Assembly (NCBI RefSeq): GCF_001653795.1
Contig: NZ_CP011514.1
Location: forward strand, 1,114,163 to 1,178,162
Reading direction: 5' to 3'
Origin: Mitsuaria sp. 7
GTDB taxonomy: Bacteria; Pseudomonadota; Gammaproteobacteria; Burkholderiales; Burkholderiaceae_C
Length of the DNA stretch: 64,000 nucleotides
The notes below the pieces were generated by a model that did not search any database, was not told the DNA's origin, and worked only from the letters and a program-made list of their open reading frames with translations. Made by a program: the position numbers and the translations under genes. This document shows, piece after piece, positions 45,196 to 51,924 of the stretch (positions within the stretch are counted from its first letter, which is position 1; each line of letters starts with the position of its first letter).

Positions 45196-45225
45196 GGTAT
45201 CTATAGTGAACCAGTGGTATAAATA
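45195..45225. promoter_or_regulatory. Candidate IclR direct-repeat operator
   Basis: TGGTATCTATA at 45195-45205 and TGGTATAAATA at 45215-45225 are direct repeats 20 bp apart, two helical turns, in the short gap between the divergent nitrilase and IclR genes. IclR proteins commonly bind such AT-rich repeats at shared promoters. Binding is inferred. Confidence 0.45.
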
Positions 45226-45247
45226 ACGTACTTCACGGATCCGGATT

Positions 45248-46003
45248 ATGCATACCGACGACGAGTCTTCAATGGCGCGCGATGAAAAGCCGCTGGTCAA
45301 CACCGTCAGCCACGCCGTGCTGATGCTGGAAGCCTTCAGCGCCCAGCCGGTGCAGGGCCTCAATGAACTGAGCCGGGCCGTGGGCATTCCGCGGGCGAGC
45401 GCGCTGCGCATCCTGCGGACCCTCATGGCCCACGGCATCGTGGGCCGGGCGGAGACCAAGTACCGGCTGACGCGACGCCTGATGGAACTCGGCGCGTCGG
45501 CCGGCTCGCCGCAGGCCATGCAGACGGCAGTGGCGGAGGTGCTGCAGGCGCTGGTCGCGAAGACGGGCGAGACCTGTCACTTCGCGCAGCTGGCCGGCGC
45601 TCAGGTGGTGTACGTGGCCAAGCAGGATTCCCCGCATCCGATCCGGATGAACAGCCACGTCGGCTGGCACGGGCCGGTGCATGCGACGGCCGTCGGGAAG
45701 GTGCTGCTGGCGCTCAAGCCCGCGGCGGAGGTGCGTGCGCTGCTTCCCGGCAAGCTCGAGAGATTCACGACCAGGACCATCGTCTCGAAACCGAAGTTGC
45801 TGGACGAGCTGTCGCGGATCGCCAGCCAGGGTCATGCGGTCGACGACGAGGAGCTGATCGACGGCCTGCGATGCGTGGCGGTCGCCGTGCCGCAGGCGGG
45901 GGGCGCGATCTCGGTGGCTGCGCCGGCGAGCCGGATGGACGACAAGCGCCTGATCGCCGTCGTGAGACAGATTCAGGCCACAGTGAAGGATTGGCGGCCG
46001 TAG
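45248..46003 (+). CDS. IclR family transcriptional regulator
   Basis: 251-aa IclR regulator. The N-terminal winged helix reads LNELSRAVGIPRASALRILRTL. The C-terminal effector domain has the usual ATAVGKVLLA segment. An in-frame ATG near 45272 (MARDEK) is an alternative start. Divergent from the nitrilase/dehydratase pair, 52 bp away, so it probably controls that pair. Confidence 0.9.
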   Translation: MHTDDESSMARDEKPLVNTVSHAVLMLEAFSAQPVQGLNELSRAVGIPRASALRILRTLMAHGIVGRAETKYRLTRRLMELGASAGSPQAMQTAVAEVLQALVAKTGETCHFAQLAGAQVVYVAKQDSPHPIRMNSHVGWHGPVHATAVGKVLLALKPAAEVRALLPGKLERFTTRTIVSKPKLLDELSRIASQGHAVDDEELIDGLRCVAVAVPQAGGAISVAAPASRMDDKRLIAVVRQIQATVKDWRP

Positions 46004-46096
46004 CGGCGTCGCGCACAGTCGGTGTCCGGGCAACGCGTTTGCCCCGATCGGATCGGGCCGCTCCACGGTGGACGGCCGTCGGAAAGGAACACGACG

Positions 46097-46966
46097 ATGA
46101 TGATCATCATGGGTGCGTTCGGGCATGTGGGATCCGAGGTGGTGAAAGCCCTGCTTCGAGAGGAGCAGGACGTCATCGTCGTGACGCATGACCCGGGGCA
46201 CGCGTGGCGATGGGAAGGGACCGGCGCGCAGGTCGCGCTGGCGGACGTGAACGATCCCGATGCCTTGCGCGCCGTGTTCAAGGAGGGGCGGCGGGCCTTC
46301 CTCCTCAACCCGCCGGCGGCGGTGGACGGGGACACCGACAAGACCGAGCGGCGCACGGTGGCTCGCCTCCTCGAGGCCTTGCAGGGCAGCGGCCTCGAGA
46401 AGGTGGTGGCCGAGTCCACCAGCGGCGCCCGCCCCGGCGAGCGCCTGGGCGACCTGAACGTGCTGTGGGAGCTCGAGGAACGGCTGCAGCATCAGCCGAT
46501 TCCCGCGGCGATCAATCGGGCCGGGTTCTACATGTGCAACTGGGATGCGCAGCTCGACGCGGTGCGGGAGTCGGGAGATCTCGTCTCGCTGTTTCCCGCC
46601 GATCTGCGATTGCCGATGGCCGCCCCGCGCGATCTCGGCGAGATCGCGGCGCGCCGGCTGATGTCATCGCTCGACGATGTCGGCGTCCAGCACGTGGAGG
46701 GCCCTGAGCGCTACAGCGCGAACGACGTCGCCGCCGCCTTCGCCGCGGCGTTGCAGCGGGACGTCCGCGTGGTCGTCACGCCGCGCGAGCAGTGGGAGGC
46801 GTCGTTCCGCGGACTGGGCTTCTCGCAGGCCGCGGCGGAGTCCTACGCGCGGATGACCGGCGCCACGCTGGACGGCCTCGATCTGCCCGAGGTGTCCATC
46901 AAGGGACGCGTCACGATCGACGAGTACGTTCGCGATCTGGTGGAGGCGACGCGTCCGTCGGTGTGA
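46097..46966 (+). CDS. NmrA-like NAD(P)-binding protein
   Basis: 289-aa atypical SDR of the NmrA/quinone-oxidoreductase-2-like type. The nucleotide motif is GAFGHVGS at residues 6-13. It has no YxxxK catalytic pair, as in NmrA-type redox sensors and NAD(P)-binding regulators. GGAAAGGAA about 9 nt before the ATG at 46097 supports that start over the upstream 46022 frame. Its 3' end overlaps the convergent hypothetical gene by 56 bp. Confidence 0.85.
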   Translation: MMIIMGAFGHVGSEVVKALLREEQDVIVVTHDPGHAWRWEGTGAQVALADVNDPDALRAVFKEGRRAFLLNPPAAVDGDTDKTERRTVARLLEALQGSGLEKVVAESTSGARPGERLGDLNVLWELEERLQHQPIPAAINRAGFYMCNWDAQLDAVRESGDLVSLFPADLRLPMAAPRDLGEIAARRLMSSLDDVGVQHVEGPERYSANDVAAAFAAALQRDVRVVVTPREQWEASFRGLGFSQAAAESYARMTGATLDGLDLPEVSIKGRVTIDEYVRDLVEATRPSV

Positions 46967-47312
46967 GCAGCGTGGAGGGTAACGCCTCCAGTGCGTGACG
47001 TGCGAGGACACGAAGCGGAATCCAGGCCGGGTGCTGCATGGCAGCGAGGTTCGACGCCCGGTCTGAACCCGCGGGCAGTGTCGTCGCGGGCACCGCATCG
47101 AGCGCGCAGACGAGGGCTGAAATCCAGGCTTCCTGCTCGGCGTCGAGGTGACCTTTTCCAACGAGGTATCGGCCAGCCTGCACCTCATCCTTGAGCTCCC
47201 AGGCGACGTTGAAGTCGCCTACGGATTCGCATTGCTTCTCAGCTGCGGAGGCGAGGACGGCAAGCGCGTCGGCGAAGACGCGGTAAGCGTCGGGGAAGGT
47301 GTCGTCGGACAT
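46911..47312 (-). CDS. Conserved hypothetical protein
   Basis: 133-aa soluble protein. I recognise only a general resemblance to short proteins that open with SDDTFPDAYRVFADALAVLA and contain VAWELKDEVQAG, which occur in Xanthomonas and Burkholderia-type genomes without known function. Helical and acidic in the first 70 residues. The convergent 56-bp overlap with the NmrA-like gene is real in both frames. Possibly an immunity-type or stress protein, but nothing visible proves this. Confidence 0.65.
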   Translation of the reverse strand: MSDDTFPDAYRVFADALAVLASAAEKQCESVGDFNVAWELKDEVQAGRYLVGKGHLDAEQEAWISALVCALDAVPATTLPAGSDRASNLAAMQHPAWIPLRVLARHALEALPSTLLTPTDASPPPDRERTRRS

Positions 47313-47329
47313 GCGCGATCATTCCTTGC

Positions 47330-47704
47330 TCACAAGCAGCGTCCCTGTACCGTGCATGCCGCGATCAGGAAAAGCACTGGTGCCACCGCGCCGGCGAAAG
47401 CCGAGAGGGTCAATGCCGCGGCGATCTTTCCCGGCAAGGACCAGCCTCGTAGCAGCGTCCGCATGAGGACGGACGTTCCCAGCAAGGGAGCGGCATACGC
47501 CGCCGCGAACGTCGGGAAATGAATCAGGCCGTCGTTGGGCGTAACCGCCCGCATCGCGACGTAGAGCACTGTTGTCGAAGCGAGCAGCGCGGCCATTGAA
47601 ACGGCGCAGTACGCCTGCAGCGTGGAGTCGCGCATCCCGAACCATGCCAGGCCGATCATCGCGATCGCGAGCGGCACGAAAAAGAAGAGTTGCGCCCGAA
47701 GCAT
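47330..47704 (-). CDS. Small four-helix membrane protein
   Basis: 124-aa protein with about four hydrophobic segments (near 5-22, 33-52, 66-84 and 95-115). The start at 47704 shares one base with the stop codon of the upstream secreted protein gene (TGATG), indicating translational coupling. No family is recognised. Confidence 0.65.
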   Translation of the reverse strand: MLRAQLFFFVPLAIAMIGLAWFGMRDSTLQAYCAVSMAALLASTTVLYVAMRAVTPNDGLIHFPTFAAAYAAPLLGTSVLMRTLLRGWSLPGKIAAALTLSAFAGAVAPVLFLIAACTVQGRCL

Positions 47705-48519
47705 CAGCAACCGACCGACGTCAGATACGTCGTCGGCGCGTTCTTGCCGGGCTTGGCCTGGCTCGACAGCACCAGAGCGGAATTCAACGCATTCGGCCCG
47801 CCGATGTAGAACAGGAAATCTGGCCGCCCATCGCCGTCGAAATCGCCCAGCGCGTCGATCCGCACCTCCCAACCGTAGCCGCCGAGGTCGTACTCAAAAC
47901 GTTGGCCGCCGACTTCCAGCGTGAACTGCGTGCCCTCGCCATACGGACGGCCGTCGGTCGTCCGGAATCCGTTCTGCAGCGTGAAGGCGTAGGGCAGTTC
48001 GCCGAGCTTGAGCTGGAAGCGGTAGCCCAGTTCCGGCACGAGGCTCGTCGTCCCGTTCTTGAATCGATGCAGCGGCACGACGCCGGCCTTCAGGCGCGAT
48101 CCGGGGATCCGGACGTACAGGTCCCCGAGGTCGGAGATGCCGGATCGATCGCCGAGGTCGAACGACTCGGCCTGTTCTGCGATCTGCCGGTGGGCCAGGA
48201 TGGGCTTCAGGGCGGACCTGGCCTCGGCGGGCTGGAGCGGCTGGAGCGTCATCGTGGCGGACTTGGGGTCGAGGCTCATCGACACCCAGCCGTCCATCGG
48301 CCACTTCGCGACGGGGATCTTCTCGAATGGCGGCGGCACCAGATGGCTGCCCACATCGCCGCGCCATTCGCCGTGCTGCAGCATCACGCCGGGCGGCGAC
48401 AGCGCGGGCTCCGCGGCGTGGACCGCCGTGACCGCGGCGATCACTCCGACGCTCCATGCGAGGCATCGCAGCTGATGGCGACGAACGGGTGAAGGCAGGA
48501 GTCGAGAGAGGCGGTTCAT
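47704..48519 (-). CDS. Secreted protein with FG-GAP/VCBS-like repeat
   Basis: 271-aa exported protein. A signal peptide occupies about residues 1-35, ending near AVHAAEP. Near the C-terminus DALGDFDGDGRPDFLFYIGG is a calcium-binding FG-GAP/VCBS-type motif (DxDxDGxxD). The rest is beta-rich and unassigned. It is translationally coupled to the membrane protein gene and overlaps the upstream hypothetical gene by 4 nt. Confidence 0.72.
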   Translation of the reverse strand: MNRLSRLLPSPVRRHQLRCLAWSVGVIAAVTAVHAAEPALSPPGVMLQHGEWRGDVGSHLVPPPFEKIPVAKWPMDGWVSMSLDPKSATMTLQPLQPAEARSALKPILAHRQIAEQAESFDLGDRSGISDLGDLYVRIPGSRLKAGVVPLHRFKNGTTSLVPELGYRFQLKLGELPYAFTLQNGFRTTDGRPYGEGTQFTLEVGGQRFEYDLGGYGWEVRIDALGDFDGDGRPDFLFYIGGPNALNSALVLSSQAKPGKNAPTTYLTSVGC

Positions 48520-49187
48520 AGGGTCCTGGGACGCTGACGTTCAGTGGTCAGGCGCCCTGTATTGTCTGACGGCGGACGCTTTCCATTGAGCTGCAACAGG
48601 ATCGTTTCGTCCGGCGACACGAGGTCGAAGCGACCATCGGAGCGGGGATGGATTTCTCCGGAGAGCAGGCGGACGACGTCGCTTCCGATCGCAAGCCAAG
48701 CTTCCACGATGGCTCCTGCGGGGTCCCGTTGGACGCTCACTGTCACGGTGCCCGTCGGCAGTACCTCAAGCACACGGGTCCGGAAAATGTGGCCGGGCTT
48801 TTCCGGCTCCGGTGCCATCGGCGCTTCGGACCTCTCGAGAAAGAGGCCGTACTCGCGCCCGTCGCCGTGGTTGAATTCGGAAAGCAGTCGGTAGACGGTG
48901 CCGCCGCTGGTCTCCACGTCGATCGCCACGAACTGCCAGAACGGAACGTCCTCGTGCGTCCAGACGACGGGCGACTTTCCTGCAAGGTCGCTGACGACGG
49001 ACTCGTCCATCGCCACGTCTTCGCCGCCGTTCAGTGCCATCTCATGCCCTGTCCATCGGGTGATGTGGGTGCCGGCTAGTTGCGTCAGAGTCTCAAAGTG
49101 AATCAAGGATGCGTTCGACGTTGGGATGGCTGTCGAGTGTATCGACGGCCTTGCCCTACCGTTGCCTCTCCAGGAACTGCCCCACAT
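48516..49187 (-). CDS. Hypothetical protein, start uncertain
   Basis: Up to 223 aa; the frame is open to an ATG at 49187, but that would overlap the alpha/beta-hydrolase gene by 32 bp and begins with an unlikely Arg/Ser stretch. A TTG at 49106 (LIHFETLTQL) or the ATG at 49040 (MALNGGEDV) are better candidates. The core is beta-rich and soluble (VVWTHEDVPFWQFVAIDVET). No family recognised. It overlaps the secreted FG-GAP protein gene by 4 nt, so the three minus-strand genes here form one unit. Confidence 0.6.
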   Translation of the reverse strand: MWGSSWRGNGRARPSIHSTAIPTSNASLIHFETLTQLAGTHITRWTGHEMALNGGEDVAMDESVVSDLAGKSPVVWTHEDVPFWQFVAIDVETSGGTVYRLLSEFNHGDGREYGLFLERSEAPMAPEPEKPGHIFRTRVLEVLPTGTVTVSVQRDPAGAIVEAWLAIGSDVVRLLSGEIHPRSDGRFDLVSPDETILLQLNGKRPPSDNTGRLTTERQRPRTL

Positions 49188-50118
49188 CCTTCGCCGACTG
49201 CTCCGGAATCTCCCGCTGCGGCAGGTGCCCGACGTTCGGGTACACGATCAACTTCGCGCCCGGGATCGCCGCGGCGAAGCGGCGCGAATGCTCGACCGGG
49301 ATCAGCGGGTCGAAGTCGCCGTGCAGCACCAGCGTCGGCACCTTCACGGTGGCGAGCAGCTCCTTGGTCGCCGTCGCATGACTAGCGGGCGAGGCCGACA
49401 TCAGGATGTCCCGATGACCCGGATAGCGCTGGTAGCGCGCCCAGCGATCGATCACCGCGTCGGTGATCAGTGCCTTGTCATGAACCTGCGCGGTCAGGCC
49501 CTGCTTGATCAGCGGACGGTTGTCGATGCTGGCCAGCAAGTCCCGACCCCACTTGTATTGCAGCAGCCGGAAGGCGAGCGAAGGACTTGCACCAGTGGCA
49601 TCGCTGGGCCAGCCGGCCGCGGACACCAGCACCAGTGCCTGCACGCGCTCGGGCGCCGCCAGCGCGAGCTTCCACGCCACGCCGCCGCCCATCGAGTTGC
49701 CCGCCACGGCGAAGCGCTTCACGCCGATCTTGTCGGCGAAGCCCAGCACGATCGCGGTGACCGCGCCGCCATCGAGCACGAACCCGGCCGGCGCGGCCGT
49801 CAGGCCGTGACCCGGAAGGTCCAGGCTGATGATGCGCCACTTGTCGCGCAGCACGGGCGACCAGCCTTCCCAGGTGGCATAGGAATCGCCGTAGCCATGC
49901 AGGAGCAGCAGCACCGGCGCATCGGGCGGACCTTCGTCGCGGTAGTGCAGTCGCAGGCCTGGGCTGACCTCGACGTAGCGTTCATGGGCAGTCTGGAACT
50001 CGCGCTCCAGTTGCTCGGCGGGCAGGTCGGGCGCGCGCAGCGACCACCAGGCGATCGCCGCGAGCGCGACCAGCGCCAGCAGCACGATGAGGACGGTGTA
50101 GGAAAGGATCTTCAGCAA
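49156..50118 (-). CDS. Alpha/beta hydrolase, membrane anchored
   Basis: 320-aa hydrolase with an N-terminal transmembrane helix (residues 6-25). The oxyanion motif is LLHGYGDSYATW, the nucleophile is Ser142 in GNSMGGG, the acid is in HGDFDPLIP and the base His in VGHLPQRE. The start appears to be a TTG at 50118, with GGAG about 8 nt upstream. Such enzymes cleave esters or related bonds; the substrate is unknown. It faces the cell envelope or periplasm if the anchor is an uncleaved signal. Confidence 0.85.
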   Translation of the reverse strand: MLKILSYTVLIVLLALVALAAIAWWSLRAPDLPAEQLEREFQTAHERYVEVSPGLRLHYRDEGPPDAPVLLLLHGYGDSYATWEGWSPVLRDKWRIISLDLPGHGLTAAPAGFVLDGGAVTAIVLGFADKIGVKRFAVAGNSMGGGVAWKLALAAPERVQALVLVSAAGWPSDATGASPSLAFRLLQYKWGRDLLASIDNRPLIKQGLTAQVHDKALITDAVIDRWARYQRYPGHRDILMSASPASHATATKELLATVKVPTLVLHGDFDPLIPVEHSRRFAAAIPGAKLIVYPNVGHLPQREIPEQSAKDVGQFLERQR

Positions 50119-50170
50119 GGCGGCACTCCACTAGGAGGCGAGAGCCTAACCATCTAAGCGCCCCTCGCGC

Positions 50171-50228
50171 CACCGCCCCTTGGACGCATGCCGCATATGC
50201 AGATGCGGACGGCGTCCTTGGGGCGGTG
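50171..50228. terminator. Long GC-rich hairpin, possible terminator
   Basis: Imperfect 58-nt inverted repeat: CACCGCCCCTTGGACGC at the left and GCGTCCTTGGGGCGGTG at the right (15 of 17 pairs), with an inner CCGCAT/ATGCGG hairpin. It lies 12 bp past the minus-strand chitosanase stop. No T-run follows, so it may be a terminator or an mRNA 3'-end stabiliser. Confidence 0.7.
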
Positions 50229-50239
50229 TCAGGCCTCGA

Positions 50240-51724
50240 TCACTTGATCGAGAAGCTGTCCCCGTACACCTTCCAGTTCAGCGGCGTCTTCAGGTCCAGG
50301 TTCCCCGCCTTGAGCCACACGCGCTGCGCGGTCTCCACGCGGGTCACGTCGCTGTGCGCCTCTTCGGTCTTCATCGCGGCCATGCGGGCGTCGAGGAAGG
50401 CGTTGAGGTAGGCGACTTCATTGCCGCCCTGCGCCGGCGTCTTGGCTTTCGCCATCGCCGCCTTGCGGATGCCGCCGAAGCTCACGCCGCTGTTGCCCGG
50501 GCCGTGCATCACGATCGCGTCGTAGTAGATGAACTGGCCCAGCGCCTTCAGCCCGTCGTTCTTGGCCTGCTGCACCGAGGGGTTGAAGTAGACGCGGTCG
50601 CGCTCGTGGTCCTGCGCCTGCTGGAACAGCGTGTCGCTCGCGGCCGTCTTCCAGTCGCCCTGGAAGTTGGGATCGAGGCCCGCATGCGAGTCGCTGCCGT
50701 TGACCGAGCGCAGCGCGTTCAGGTACTTCGCCAGCACGTTGTTCGGCTTGACCGAGTTGTAGTACTGCACCAGCTCCAGCATGTCGCCGGTGCCCGAACA
50801 GAACCCGATGATGCCGGCCGTGTAGCCGCGACCGTCGCGGATGTCCTGGATGTAGCGGTACTGCGCCTTCCAGTCCAGCGACGAGTTCTCCGCGCTGGAG
50901 ACGATCTGCATCGCGATGTCCTTGACCTTGGGGTCGGACAGGCCGGCCGACGGCGCCGGAGCGGGCGCCGGAGCCGGTGCGGGAGCCGGCGCAGGAGCAG
51001 GAGCAGGTGAAGGCGCGGGCGCCGGCGAAGGGGCCGGTGCCGGCGACGGTGCGGGCGCGGGAGCGCCGACCGCCTTCAGCTTCCAGCGCTGGTTCGCGCC
51101 ACCGGTGCAGTCCCACTGCTGGATCGCGCCGCCCGCGGCCGTCGAATGGTCCTTCACGTCGACGCACTTGCCGCTGTGGCGCGCCTTCAGCGTGTAGCCG
51201 TCGGCGGACGGCGCGACCAGGAAACGCTGGTTGTCGGTCGGCGCCGTCGCCCATTGCTGGATCAGCGCGCCGTTGCCGGTGGAGACGTCGGTCACGTCCA
51301 GCGACTTGCCGCTGGCCACGTTGACCAGGCGGTAGCTGCCGCCGGTGTCGGCGCGCAGCTCGAAGCGCTGCGAGGTCGACGTGCCGCAGCGGTTCTGCTG
51401 CGGCTTCGTGCCGTTGGCGCCGACGTTGCCGGCGATGTCCAGGCACAGGCCCGACTCGCCGGATTCGATGGTGTAGATGCCGGCCGCGACGGTGACCGCG
51501 CCGGCGGCGAGGGCGCGCGCGTCCGGCGCGTTCTCGCTGGCGGCGGCATCGGCGGCCGAGGCCGCCTCGGCGGCGGACTGGGCGAAAACGCTCTTGCCGG
51601 CGTCGTCACCGTCACCGCCGCCGCAGGCGGTCAGGCAGGCGCTGGCGACCGCGAGCAGCGCGGGCAGGGCCAGGACACTCGAAGCACGCGGTGGCCGCGG
51701 AGCGGCGGGGAAGCGATGGTTCAT
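50240..51724 (-). CDS. GH46 chitosanase with ricin-type CBM13 domain
   Basis: 494-aa secreted or lipid-anchored enzyme. Lipobox LTAC gives Cys34. A ricin-B/CBM13-like trefoil (about 80-218, QxW-type IQQWDCTGG) is followed by a Pro-Ala linker (221-259) and the GH46 domain (260-494). Catalytic Glu279 (SSAENSS) and Asp297 (DIRDGRG) have the same 18-residue spacing as Glu22/Asp40 of Streptomyces N174 chitosanase, which this domain strongly resembles. It hydrolyses chitosan internally. Close likeness to an actinobacterial enzyme suggests transfer. Next to the GH18 chitinase gene on the same strand, 200 bp away. Confidence 0.95.
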   Translation of the reverse strand: MNHRFPAAPRPPRASSVLALPALLAVASACLTACGGGDGDDAGKSVFAQSAAEAASAADAAASENAPDARALAAGAVTVAAGIYTIESGESGLCLDIAGNVGANGTKPQQNRCGTSTSQRFELRADTGGSYRLVNVASGKSLDVTDVSTGNGALIQQWATAPTDNQRFLVAPSADGYTLKARHSGKCVDVKDHSTAAGGAIQQWDCTGGANQRWKLKAVGAPAPAPSPAPAPSPAPAPSPAPAPAPAPAPAPAPAPAPSAGLSDPKVKDIAMQIVSSAENSSLDWKAQYRYIQDIRDGRGYTAGIIGFCSGTGDMLELVQYYNSVKPNNVLAKYLNALRSVNGSDSHAGLDPNFQGDWKTAASDTLFQQAQDHERDRVYFNPSVQQAKNDGLKALGQFIYYDAIVMHGPGNSGVSFGGIRKAAMAKAKTPAQGGNEVAYLNAFLDARMAAMKTEEAHSDVTRVETAQRVWLKAGNLDLKTPLNWKVYGDSFSIK

Positions 51725-51924
51725 GGCGGAGGTTCCGGAAAGAGGGGGGAGGTGCCGGCAGGACCCGCCGCGTCACCGCGGGCTCGGCGCCCGGGTGCCG
51801 CGGACAGGTCTTGCCGGCGGGGGTGGCGCGCGTCGGTCGACGCGCGCCGGGTCGGGCGTACCGGATGGGCGCGCCCGGGGTGCGGATCGGACGACGCCCC
51901 GAGGGGCGCGTCATCCCCGCGGAC

